12,725 bases of DNA, taken from Candidatus Pelagibacter sp. Its GTDB lineage: Bacteria; Pseudomonadota; Alphaproteobacteria; Pelagibacterales; Pelagibacteraceae. The stretch's first letter is position 1. Every line of letters begins with the position of its first letter. This document shows, one piece after another, positions 5,872 through 12,725 of the stretch. The notes below the pieces were generated by a model. That model was not told where the DNA came from. It ran no database searches and saw only the letters and a list, made by a program, of their open reading frames with translations. The DNA is taken from assembly GCA_029941985.1 (NCBI GenBank), contig JAPYTV010000022.1, forward strand, positions 1 to 12,725. Reading direction: 5' to 3'. The translations under genes were made by a program, and so were the position numbers.

Positions 5872-7005
5872 ATGACACAAAGATGGATTAAGGCTACATA
5901 TTATAGGGGAGGAACTAGTAAAGGAGTTTTTTTTCAAAAAAAAGATCTACCAACAGATAATGAAAAAGAATTAAACGAATTATTTTTAAAAGTAATTGGT
6001 AGTCCAGATCCAAATGGGAGACAACTTAACGGAATGGGTGGTGGAGTCTCATCAGTTTCAAAATGTGTTATTATTAGCCCTTCAGAACGTGAAGATGCAG
6101 ATGTAGATTATAACTTTATTCAAATTGCCATAGATCAACCTATAGCTGAATGGAATAATAATTGTGGAAATTTATCGGGTGCAGTTGGCCCATACGCAAT
6201 CCAAGAAGGCATAATTAAACCCAAAGAGGGTGAAAATAAAATTAGAATTTATCAAGTTAATACTGACAAGATCATACATGCTTCTTTTGATGTTAAAGAT
6301 GGAAAACCATTAATTGAAGGAGAATATTCTATAGCTGGAGTTTATGGTGGTGGCTCTCAGGTTAGATTAGATTATCTAGAACCAGGTGGATCAGGAACTG
6401 GTAAATTACTACCAACAGGTAATGTTATGGATGAAATTGAAATTGATAATTTTGGAAAAATTAAAGTAAGTATTATTGATGCAGCAACTCCATTAATTTA
6501 TCTATTGGCAGAGGATGTTGGGCTAAAAGGAACAGAAACACCAGATGAGTTAGATGCAAATATTGAAAAGATGAATTTAATTCAAAAAATTAGAAGAAAA
6601 TGTGCTTACTTAATTGGACTATCTAAATCTGAAAATGAGGCACCAATGAATACCCCAAGAATTGGCATTGTAACAGCTCCAAAAAATTATGTAAGTTTAG
6701 ATAAATCAGAAATTAATGCTAATGATCAAGATATTACCACAAGAATGTTTTCAATGGGAAAAACACATAAAGCAATTATGGGAACTGCAGGTGTCAACAT
6801 AGGTGTTGCAGCCGCAATAGAAGGAACTATTCCTTTTAAAATAAAAAGAAAAGATACTAATCCACTGGAATTAAGAGCAGGAAACCCTTCAGGTGTAATG
6901 ACAGTAGGAGCAATTATAGAGAAAAATAACGGTAAACTATTTGCTAAATCAGCAATATTTTATAGAACCTTTAGACCTTTGATGAGAGGAGAGGTTTTAG
7001 TTTAA
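5872..7005 (+). CDS. prpF: PrpF-family isomerase (aconitate / oxalomesaconate / methylitaconate type)
   Basis: 377 residues of the PrpF family (PF04303; diaminopimelate-epimerase fold, two similar domains). Motifs are YYRGGTSKGVFF (10-21), GMGGGVSSVSK (54-64), NNNCGNLSGAVGPYAI (95-110) and GVAAAIEGTI near the C-terminus. Lys64 and Cys98 have the same 34-residue separation as the Lys73/Cys107 pair described for Shewanella PrpF, so it is probably active. Known members move a double bond or isomerise cis/trans in unsaturated tricarboxylates or dicarboxylates: 2-methylaconitate isomerase with AcnD, 4-oxalomesaconate tautomerase, 3-methylitaconate isomerase. It is preceded by AAGGAAG (8-base spacing) and by the aconitase-tail mini-gene, with translational coupling likely. 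Its TAA interlocks with the stop of the convergent dioxygenase gene. No complete AcnD is present to partner it. Confidence 0.9.
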   Translation: MTQRWIKATYYRGGTSKGVFFQKKDLPTDNEKELNELFLKVIGSPDPNGRQLNGMGGGVSSVSKCVIISPSEREDADVDYNFIQIAIDQPIAEWNNNCGNLSGAVGPYAIQEGIIKPKEGENKIRIYQVNTDKIIHASFDVKDGKPLIEGEYSIAGVYGGGSQVRLDYLEPGGSGTGKLLPTGNVMDEIEIDNFGKIKVSIIDAATPLIYLLAEDVGLKGTETPDELDANIEKMNLIQKIRRKCAYLIGLSKSENEAPMNTPRIGIVTAPKNYVSLDKSEINANDQDITTRMFSMGKTHKAIMGTAGVNIGVAAAIEGTIPFKIKRKDTNPLELRAGNPSGVMTVGAIIEKNNGKLFAKSAIFYRTFRPLMRGEVLV

Positions 7006-7853
7006 GTTGATATTTTTATCTCACCACTAACTTGCGTTCTATGCATTAGTCTTCTGGTGTTTGGATCAAATGAGTCTCTTTTATGAAGAACAAAAAGATT
7101 TTTCCACATAAGCAATTCATTAACTTTCCATTTTTGAGTCCATATATATTTTTCTTGAGTAGCATGTGCCCATATTTCATCTAATAATTTTTCACTCTCT
7201 GAAACCTCCATTCCAACAATATAAGCATGGGGTCTTCTTCCAAGAAAAAGTGATTTTGTACCAGTATTTGGATCTCTAAAAACTATTGGATGTTTTGCAC
7301 CTGGGGTTAGCAAAGGATTAGTTGTTTCATTATATCCTTTTCTCAATTGACCTGCACTGTTATGGGCCTCATCATGAATTAAAATTTTTCCCTTAATTTT
7401 TTGTTTTAAATTTTGAGGCATGTCCTTATATGCTTCTATCATGTTTGAAAAGTGGGTATCTCCCTGGCCCATTGGAACTTCCAATGAATACAAAATTGCC
7501 CCTTTGGGTGGAATTTCTTTATAAGTCATATCTGCATGCCATGTTGCTTCTCCATCTCCTAATATCCCTGTTGGTTTTCCTTTTTTTTTAACATTAGAAA
7601 TTACATTTATCTCAGGGTAATTTGGAGAAAAATTAATTCCATATGGATTAGGAGCAGGCAAGTCTAAATTACCAAAATTTTTACTAAATTTAATTAAATC
7701 TAAATCAGTTAATTTTTGATTTTTAAATACAAGAACTAAATTTTCATCCCATGCATCATTAATATTTTTTATTTGTTCTTGGCTAAGTTCTTTATTTAAA
7801 TCAATATCCTTAACTTCTGCGGCTAGAACTTTATCAGTTTTTAATATTTTCAT
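7002..7853 (-). CDS. TauD/TfdA-family Fe(II)/2-oxoglutarate-dependent dioxygenase
   Basis: 283 residues, normal for TauD. The Fe(II)-binding facial triad is visible: WHADMTY gives His106 and Asp108, and the distal His is His257 in WKNLFVLHKRD (250-260). Arg267/268 and Arg272 in NTRRLMHRTQV are the expected 2-oxoglutarate-binding region, as in TauD HRRVMHRAT. It should therefore hydroxylate a substrate with release of succinate and CO2; when the hydroxylated carbon bears a sulfonate, sulfite leaves. It is the last gene of the prpD / mmgE / TSUP / tauD operon, 16 bp after the TSUP gene, with no visible Shine-Dalgarno sequence. Adjacency to TSUP suggests a sulfonate substrate, but this family also attacks many carboxylates, carnitine-like compounds and phenoxyacids. 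Confidence 0.92.
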   Translation of the reverse strand: MKILKTDKVLAAEVKDIDLNKELSQEQIKNINDAWDENLVLVFKNQKLTDLDLIKFSKNFGNLDLPAPNPYGINFSPNYPEINVISNVKKKGKPTGILGDGEATWHADMTYKEIPPKGAILYSLEVPMGQGDTHFSNMIEAYKDMPQNLKQKIKGKILIHDEAHNSAGQLRKGYNETTNPLLTPGAKHPIVFRDPNTGTKSLFLGRRPHAYIVGMEVSESEKLLDEIWAHATQEKYIWTQKWKVNELLMWKNLFVLHKRDSFDPNTRRLMHRTQVSGEIKIST

Positions 7854-7869
7854 TTTTAAAAAATTATTA

Positions 7870-8643
7870 TTAAAATATTTTAAATTCTATCAGATTAAGA
7901 TTATCAAGCCCCATATAAATTAATCGTAATGCACCAAATAATAAAATAAAAGTTAAAACTTTTTTAAAATATGATTTTCCCCTTGATACCAAAACTAGTT
8001 TTCCAATGTATGTTCCTAGAAAACCAACCAAAATCATCATAAATACAAGTGGTAAATATTCTTTAAATGAAAAACCTAAAAAAAAGAAAGCTATGGATTT
8101 AAATAAGTGTTGGAATACCATTAAAGATCCATGTGTTGCCACATGCTTGATTGGACTAAAGTTCATATTTTTAATTAGGGTAGAAACTAATGGACCAGAA
8201 GCGCCAAAGAGAATTGACATCACTGAAGTTATTATTCCTCCAAAAAAGATATATTTTTTTCCTAACTTTGGAAATTTTCCAAAAAGACAGTAAAAAATAA
8301 AAATACCCACTCCTATTTGACCAATAGCTGGTGATATGATTTCTACAATATTTGCCCCAAAATAAGAGCCAATTAAAGTACCAAATATGAATGGTAAAAT
8401 AATATTCTTATCAAGATCTTTTAAAGAAATAAAAATTCTAGCGATATTAGATCCTAGTTGAATAATCCCATGAACAGGAACCAAAACAAAAGGTGGCACA
8501 ATAAAAGATAACCCAACTAACATTAACATACCTCCACCAAGGCTTAAGGCGGTAGATATAAAAGAGCATATTAAGCTAAAAATAATCAAAAAAACTGCAG
8601 CATAAACAGATATAGTTTCAGGTATTAAGGATGCAAAATCCAT
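7870..8643 (-). CDS. TSUP (TauE/SafE)-family permease
   Basis: 257 residues with about eight hydrophobic segments and two related halves: the Gly-rich SLGGGMLML (34-42) matches FGASGPLVS (146-154), the repeat signature of the TSUP family (PF01925). Members export sulfite, sulfoacetate or related organosulfur anions; others carry unknown anions. The first hydrophobic stretch begins near residue 12, so the N-terminus is complete. The ATG (8643-8641) follows directly on the TAA of the upstream MmgE/PrpD gene with no gap. Next to a TauD-type dioxygenase, sulfite efflux is the simplest reading, though TSUP proteins also occur in carboxylate clusters without sulfur. Confidence 0.88.
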   Translation of the reverse strand: MDFASLIPETISVYAAVFLIIFSLICSFISTALSLGGGMLMLVGLSFIVPPFVLVPVHGIIQLGSNIARIFISLKDLDKNIILPFIFGTLIGSYFGANIVEIISPAIGQIGVGIFIFYCLFGKFPKLGKKYIFFGGIITSVMSILFGASGPLVSTLIKNMNFSPIKHVATHGSLMVFQHLFKSIAFFFLGFSFKEYLPLVFMMILVGFLGTYIGKLVLVSRGKSYFKKVLTFILLFGALRLIYMGLDNLNLIEFKIF

Positions 8644-9996
8644 TTAGTCTTTTATGTTTAGATTACAAAGCCTGGTCAAATGTTCTGTACTAAAATTTTT
8701 ATGAAGAATTAAATCAATAAGATCATCAGTTTGTGATGTTTTAAATACTGATAGTAATCTTTTGGCTTTTGCTACAATATCATCTTCATTCATTTGGTTG
8801 TCTGGAGTTCCTCTAACTGATTTTGCATGATAAAATAATTCCTTACCATTATTCAAAATTATTGTAATTTTAGATTGTCTTTCAGGCCTTGCCATCGCTA
8901 ATTCTTCGCTTGATATTGCTTTAATTTTTTTTCTTAAGTTCACTACATCTGGATCATTAAATAGATTTTCATTGTGAGCTTCTTCATATCCCATTGTTTT
9001 TCTAATCAAATGAACAGCTATTAAATGTTGAGCACTTATTGATGGAATTTCTCTATCATTAACAATATGAAATCGGTCAGTTGGTATTTCTACTGTTAAT
9101 TCTTTAATGTCATTGAAGTGAAAATCATTATGTTTTATTAGATACTCTATAGCATCCATCATTGATTGAATTGGAGACCCGACTGACCATTTTTTTAATG
9201 AAGCATTATCAATTTCAAAATTTTCCCCAAGTTTTTCAACTAATAATTCTGGTTTAGAATTGTGTGCAAATCCCTCATGGAAACCTCTTTCACCTAACAG
9301 CGAGTCTGTAACAGAAGTAAAATTTTCTTTAGCAAGAAGAGCTGAATAGATTGCGTTTCTAGAGGTCATACCTGAAAATACAAATGCTTTTTCAATATGA
9401 TCTGGGTCCCTATTCCAACAAGCAAGACCTGAGGCCTGTTGTGCCGTGTAAGATATGAGATAATTACATTGTTCATGTGTAAGTTTTAATAAAGCTCCTG
9501 CCGATGCTGCACTTCCAAAAATAGGTCCCAAACTATGTGTTGCAAAAGTAGTTGTTTTGGGTGTTTCGTATCCCAAACTTGTAGTTAAGCGAACTCCAAC
9601 ATCATAACCTAGTGCAATTGCTTTGATAATGTTATCACTATCTAAATTTTGTTTTTCAGCAATTGCAATTGTTGTAGGTATAATTGCACAACCAGGATGA
9701 AATCTTCCTTTAGTATGGGAGTCATCTGTCTCATTTGCATGTGCCGCCATACCATTTGAAAATCCTGCGTTGATTGCAGAAACTTTTATATCATTTCCTA
9801 ATAATGTAGATTCTTTTATTCCACCCTGTTGTTTAGAGAAATAGAATGCTTTTTTTCCAGATGGCAAAAGTCTGCCTGTAAGAATTGATACAATTGTATC
9901 TAATAAATGAAATCTTGTTTTAATTTGTGTTTTTTTTGGAAGTTCCTTTTGTAAAGCTAAAGATATGTATTTTGTTAATTCCTGCTGAATATTCAT
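8644..9996 (-). CDS. MmgE/PrpD-family protein with divergent C-terminal active-site segment
   Basis: 450 residues, the family's common length. N-terminal signatures are intact: AHANETDDSH (85-94), RFHPG (98-102), ATHSLGP (152-158) and KAFVFSGMTSRNA (203-215), giving the conserved Asp, His and Lys of the helical domain. The segment that in family members usually reads KPxPC...H is here KKWSVGSPIQSMMDAIE (268-284), with no Cys and no His, so part of the usual substrate pocket differs. It may have another substrate or reaction than the two other family members in the window, or pair with the PrpD-type neighbour. The ATG overlaps the upstream stop by one base (TAATG) and has AAGGA eight bases before it. 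It is the second gene of the prpD operon. Confidence 0.87.
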   Translation of the reverse strand: MNIQQELTKYISLALQKELPKKTQIKTRFHLLDTIVSILTGRLLPSGKKAFYFSKQQGGIKESTLLGNDIKVSAINAGFSNGMAAHANETDDSHTKGRFHPGCAIIPTTIAIAEKQNLDSDNIIKAIALGYDVGVRLTTSLGYETPKTTTFATHSLGPIFGSAASAGALLKLTHEQCNYLISYTAQQASGLACWNRDPDHIEKAFVFSGMTSRNAIYSALLAKENFTSVTDSLLGERGFHEGFAHNSKPELLVEKLGENFEIDNASLKKWSVGSPIQSMMDAIEYLIKHNDFHFNDIKELTVEIPTDRFHIVNDREIPSISAQHLIAVHLIRKTMGYEEAHNENLFNDPDVVNLRKKIKAISSEELAMARPERQSKITIILNNGKELFYHAKSVRGTPDNQMNEDDIVAKAKRLLSVFKTSQTDDLIDLILHKNFSTEHLTRLCNLNIKD

Positions 9997-11507
9997 TAAA
10001 AAATTCCTTTAATTTTATTTTTTTCTAAATTTATATGTTTTTCGTCACAACCTACATTCAAAATTTTAATTTCATCAGATTTTAATTTTTCAAGATTTTC
10101 TATTTGATTCAAAAATTTAATTTCTTCTTTTTTATTAACAATATTTGTAAATAACGATTTCATTTTATTAATATATTCTTTTCTTCTAAAAGGTGTTTTT
10201 CCATTAGGATGAGCGTTAGCAAACTCTAACTGATCAATAATTTTTTCACCATTCTGAAGTTCAATCTCAACTTTTGCACCTTGGGCTTTTTTTAAAGGAT
10301 CAGGTTCATCATAATATTTTTTATTCCACTCTTCACTTTCAAAAGTTTCAATTTTACCCCAAAGTTTAATTGTTTCTTTTCTATTTTTTCTTTCTTCAGA
10401 ATAACTTTTCTCATGGTGCCACTCACCATCCTCTAAAGCTACAGCAAATATATACATTGCTGAGTGATCTAATGTTTCTCTTGACGCCTTTGGACTATAT
10501 TTTTCATTGTCCTTACTTCCACTGCCCATCACAACATGAGTGTATTGTTTGGTGTGAATATTTATTTTTTTTATGTCTCTAGTATTTTTTATTTTACTTC
10601 TCATTTTAAAGGCTAAATCAATCAAAGAATTTCCATGATATCCAGCTGAGTGTTCTTTGGTAAAAGTTCCCATAATACCTTTTCTTGTTTCTCCATCCTC
10701 AGGTAATTCAATTTTTAAATTCTCATTATCTTTTTTTAATAGAATTGAAATTATTCCATAATCGCCTTCCCAAACTGGGCTTGGTGAAGTATCTCCCCTC
10801 ATTGCTCTATCTATTGCATCAATTGCATTTTTACCAACTAATCCTGGAGCATAAGCTTTCCAACTAGACAGATCTCCTTTTCTTCCTTGCCTAGTAAAGA
10901 TTGATGTATGAGCACTCCATTGAATTGCTTGGTAAATTGTTTCAGTATCTAATTTTAGTAATTTGCCAAGCCCACTAGTAATTGCAGGACCTAAATGTCC
11001 AACATGATCAATTCTATTTGGATTAAGTGCCATTGACATTGATAACCTTAATTGAGTTTCATAACTTGTTGCGATTGCTTTTATTAAATCTTCTCCATTA
11101 CAATTTTTTTGTTGAGCCACTGCAAGAATTGTAGGAATACAATCTCCTGGATGACATGTTTCCTTAGCCATTATATTGTCATGAAAATCTAATTCTCTAA
11201 CAGCAACTGCGTTTGCCCATGCGGCCCACTGGCAGTCATATTTTTTTCTATGATCTAATCCAAAAATAGTTGATCCATTTTTATTTTCAAATTTCATAGC
11301 TTGTGCTCTAGAAATTTTTACTGCGTTTCTGTTCAGCGCAGCTACTGCAACGCCAGCATTATCAACAATTCTATTTCCAACCATATCAGCAATTTCAAGA
11401 GTTAGACTCCAGTCTTCCGACGCCATTTTTGCTATGAGCCATGCAAGTTGATCTTCTTTTTTTATTTTTTCACCAGGTAGTTGAATTTTAACAGGGAAAG
11501 ATCTCAT
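9996..11507 (-). CDS. prpD: PrpD-type 2-methylcitrate dehydratase-like protein
   Basis: 503 residues, close to classical PrpD (about 480-505) and longer than general MmgE proteins. Signatures are ADMVGNRIVDNAGVAVAAL (40-58), WANAVAVRELDFHDN (97-111), CHPGDCIPTILAVAQ (118-132), GDLSSWKAYAPG (211-222) and KEHSAGYHGNS (284-294). RELDFHD and HPGD carry the active-site Asp and His; KAYAPG supplies the conserved Lys; the last block supplies a His where the MmgE neighbour lacks one. Classical PrpD dehydrates 2-methylcitrate to 2-methyl-cis-aconitate without iron. No methylcitrate synthase is present, so another (methyl)citrate-like substrate is likely. It leads the four-gene operon, behind a TTGACA/TAGAAT promoter and the tandem operator at 11533-11567. 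Start ATG at 11507 with a weak GAAGAG nearby. Confidence 0.88.
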   Translation of the reverse strand: MRSFPVKIQLPGEKIKKEDQLAWLIAKMASEDWSLTLEIADMVGNRIVDNAGVAVAALNRNAVKISRAQAMKFENKNGSTIFGLDHRKKYDCQWAAWANAVAVRELDFHDNIMAKETCHPGDCIPTILAVAQQKNCNGEDLIKAIATSYETQLRLSMSMALNPNRIDHVGHLGPAITSGLGKLLKLDTETIYQAIQWSAHTSIFTRQGRKGDLSSWKAYAPGLVGKNAIDAIDRAMRGDTSPSPVWEGDYGIISILLKKDNENLKIELPEDGETRKGIMGTFTKEHSAGYHGNSLIDLAFKMRSKIKNTRDIKKINIHTKQYTHVVMGSGSKDNEKYSPKASRETLDHSAMYIFAVALEDGEWHHEKSYSEERKNRKETIKLWGKIETFESEEWNKKYYDEPDPLKKAQGAKVEIELQNGEKIIDQLEFANAHPNGKTPFRRKEYINKMKSLFTNIVNKKEEIKFLNQIENLEKLKSDEIKILNVGCDEKHINLEKNKIKGIF

Positions 11508-11532
11508 ATTTAACTCTTCAAGATAGTTTACG

Positions 11533-11567
11533 TTTCATAATATGAAATAACATTTTACATATTGAAC
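11533..11567. promoter_or_regulatory. Tandem palindromic operator shared by prpD operon and tctC
   Basis: TTTCATAATATGAAA (11533-11547, centre 11540) is a perfect odd palindrome around a central A. TTTTACATATTGAAC (11553-11567, centre 11560) is a weaker copy exactly 20 bp on. Sequence, spacing and flanks match the pair at 3065-3099 beside iclR. The second copy covers the predicted start of the prpD-side transcript and may also contact the tctC promoter, so binding of the IclR protein would be expected to control both directions; repression released by an effector is the simplest model. Confidence 0.7.
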
Positions 11568-11570
11568 TTA

Positions 11571-11598
11571 ATTCTAATAATGTGGTAAGCTTTGTCAA
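11571..11598 (-). promoter_or_regulatory. Predicted promoter of the prpD operon
   Basis: On the minus strand a perfect TTGACA (11598-11593), a 16-bp spacer and TAGAAT (11576-11571, five of six matches to the consensus) form the best sigma-70 type promoter in the window. Transcription would start near 11564, inside the second palindrome of the operator and about 57 bases before the prpD ATG. Confidence 0.6.
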
Positions 11599-11620
11599 AT
11601 TTAATTTATTAATTAACATA

Positions 11621-11627
11621 GAGGAGG
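11621..11627 (+). promoter_or_regulatory. Strong Shine-Dalgarno sequence of tctC
   Basis: GAGGAGG lies four bases before the ATG at 11632. Most other genes in the window have weak or no such site, so this one stands out and predicts high translation of the periplasmic receptor. Confidence 0.8.
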
Positions 11628-11631
11628 AAAA

Positions 11632-12624
11632 ATGTTCAAATTAAATTATAAAAGGTTACTAAGCTTTTTATCTGTATCCGCTCTTGCTTTTGCTTCAATG
11701 ATGAGCACATCATTTGCAGCCGAAGATACGTATGCAACAAAAGGCTGTGATCCTGTACAAGTTGTAATTCACGCTTCTTATGGAGGAGGTACTGACACGA
11801 CAGCTAGAATGATGACAATCAGAACTAGAAGATATCTAAACTCTGATATGCAAATCGTTGGTAAAAGAGGTGGATCTGGAGCTAAAGCTCAAAACTACAC
11901 TTTAACTCGACCAAAAGATGGCTGTACAATTATGGCTTTAACTGAGTCTCATTTGTACACTTTGGCTAGAGGTAAATCTAACATGAAGATCGGTGATCTT
12001 GTAGGTGTTGCAAGAGCAATGGAAGAGCCAACTTTTATTGTTGTTAATGCAAGCAATAAAGAACTTGATACAATTGAAAAGTTCATTAAAAGATCAAAGA
12101 AAAGTCCAATTCTAACTGCAATTGCGTCAATCGGTGGAACAGAGCATATTGGAATGTATACATATTCTAAGGCTGCAGGTGTTCCGTTTAAAGCTGTCTC
12201 ATTTGGATCAGGTGCACAAAGTTTACAAGCTTTAGCATCAGGCAAAGTTGAAGCATCTTTATTAAACCCTTCGGAAGCAGCTGCTTTAATGGATGCTAAT
12301 AAAGTTAAAGCAATTCTTCTATTGCATGATCAAAAGTTAGCGGACTATCCAGGAGTACCCACTTCTTACTCAATGGGTCACGAAGTAAAAGTTGTTACTA
12401 CTAGAGGTTATGCAGTGCTTAAAGGAACGTCTCAAGAAATAATTGATGCGATTTCAAAAGCAATGGTAAAAGCAATGAAGCATAAAACTTTTGCAAACTA
12501 TCTAAAAGGCGCTTCTCTAGACCCTGCTACTAGCCCAGCTGGTACAAAGGTTTGGGATAAGCAACTTAAAGAAAACTATGCAAAAGCAGAAGCTGCATTA
12601 AAAGGACTAGGATTAATTGAATAA
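11632..12624 (+). CDS. tctC: TctC-family periplasmic solute receptor of a tripartite tricarboxylate transporter
   Basis: 330 residues. The N-terminus is a Sec signal peptide (KR at 7-8, hydrophobic 9-22, likely cleavage after SFA or SFAA near 29-30). The mature part has the TctC/Bug signature GGGTDTTAR (51-59), the GGSGAKAQNYTL loop (80-91) and DGCT (96-99); Cys39 and Cys98 are placed to form a disulfide in the periplasm. Family members bind di- or tricarboxylates and deliver them to TctA/TctB. A strong ribosome-binding site GAGGAGG (11621-11627) is four bases from the ATG, much stronger than for other genes here, consistent with the excess of receptor over membrane parts. It is divergent from the prpD operon across the 11533-11567 operator, and followed by tctB and a stem-loop. 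Confidence 0.93.
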   Translation: MFKLNYKRLLSFLSVSALAFASMMSTSFAAEDTYATKGCDPVQVVIHASYGGGTDTTARMMTIRTRRYLNSDMQIVGKRGGSGAKAQNYTLTRPKDGCTIMALTESHLYTLARGKSNMKIGDLVGVARAMEEPTFIVVNASNKELDTIEKFIKRSKKSPILTAIASIGGTEHIGMYTYSKAAGVPFKAVSFGSGAQSLQALASGKVEASLLNPSEAAALMDANKVKAILLLHDQKLADYPGVPTSYSMGHEVKVVTTRGYAVLKGTSQEIIDAISKAMVKAMKHKTFANYLKGASLDPATSPAGTKVWDKQLKENYAKAEAALKGLGLIE

Positions 12625-12627
12625 TTA

Positions 12628-12725
12628 GTGTCTACAGAAAAAAAATCAATTGACTTTGCGCCCAGAACAATGGGCGCAGGGTTAGTGCACAAAAAAGATT
12701 TAATACTTGCTACTATACTTGTAGC
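12628..12725 (+). CDS. tctB: TctB small membrane subunit, N-terminal fragment (cut by window edge)
   Basis: An open frame follows tctC by three bases and runs off the window. Its end reads LVHKKDLILATILVA, which fits the start of TctB proteins: a short basic/acidic lead such as RRDLI, then the first of four membrane helices. TctB is the small four-helix subunit that works with TctA, presumably next downstream. Three in-frame starts are possible: GTG 12628, ATG 12670 and GTG 12685. The last gives MHKKDLI, the length typical of the family, and has AGGG shortly upstream; the first gives about 19 more residues. A strong stem-loop (12654-12681) lies between the first and last of these. Confidence 0.65.
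   Translation, partial: MSTEKKSIDFAPRTMGAGLVHKKDLILATILV
12654..12681 (+). promoter_or_regulatory. Stem-loop at the tctC-tctB junction
   Basis: TGCGCCC (12657-12663) and GGGCGCA (12672-12678) form a perfect seven-pair GC-rich stem around an eight-base loop; in RNA it extends to ten pairs with two G-U pairs and a final C-G (12654-12681). No U-run follows, so it is not a classical terminator. Stem-loops after a binding-protein gene often stabilise its mRNA and lower expression of the membrane subunits; it could also mask one of the tctB starts (the ATG at 12670 lies at the end of the loop). Confidence 0.55.

Noticed and set aside
1..12725. CRISPR arrays, tRNA or rRNA genes, insertion sequences, phage attachment sites.
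   Set aside because: No regularly spaced repeats other than the operators, no tRNA-like arm motifs, no transposase motifs and no terminal inverted repeats were found on either strand.

Overview
The DNA is strongly AT-rich (roughly 30% GC by eye), genes are packed with overlapping or abutting ends, and the proteins are rich in Lys, Asn and Ile. With the TctC-type solute receptor, TauD and TSUP families and an IclR regulator, this looks like a streamlined marine alphaproteobacterium of the Pelagibacterales (SAR11) type. That assignment is inference from composition and gene content; no rRNA or marker gene is present.

Layout. 1-88 (-) is the start of a PdxA-family dehydrogenase cut by the window edge. 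89-479 is an unusually long gene-poor gap. 480-3060 (-) is a three-gene operon: IclR regulator, isocitrate lyase/PEP mutase-family enzyme, AbrB-family membrane protein. Divergent from it, 3123-4586 (+) is an MmgE/PrpD protein. 4620-5675 (-) is an Ldh2/malate-lactate-type dehydrogenase. Divergent from that, 5743-7005 (+) holds a 41-codon gene resembling the extreme C-terminus of an aconitase, then prpF. 7002-11507 (-) is a four-gene operon: PrpD-type protein, second MmgE/PrpD protein, TSUP permease, TauD-type dioxygenase. Divergent from it, 11632 onwards (+) is a tripartite tricarboxylate transporter: tctC receptor and the beginning of tctB.

How it fits together. The window reads as one catabolic island for an imported di- or tricarboxylic acid. 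TctC captures it; PrpF shifts a double bond; MmgE/PrpD proteins hydrate, dehydrate, decarboxylate or epimerise; the lyase cleaves a C-C bond; and the Ldh2 and TauD-type enzymes oxidise. It resembles a methylcitrate cycle (PrpD, PrpF, PrpB-like) but has no citrate/methylcitrate synthase, so the polycarboxylate probably comes from outside. The isomerase plus hydratase plus ICL-family lyase set also resembles the end of nicotinate fermentation (methylitaconate isomerase, dimethylmaleate hydratase, dimethylmalate lyase). The substrate cannot be fixed from sequence.

The most interesting signal is regulatory. A 15-bp palindrome, TTTYATAATATRAAA, occurs as a tandem pair with centres exactly 20 bp apart in two separate divergent promoter regions (3065-3099 and 11533-11567), with a single weaker match at a third (5701-5715). 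At 11533-11567 and 5701-5715 it falls at the predicted transcription start. This ties the scattered transcripts into one probable regulon of the resident IclR protein. The second notable item is the aconitase-tail mini-gene fixed in front of prpF.
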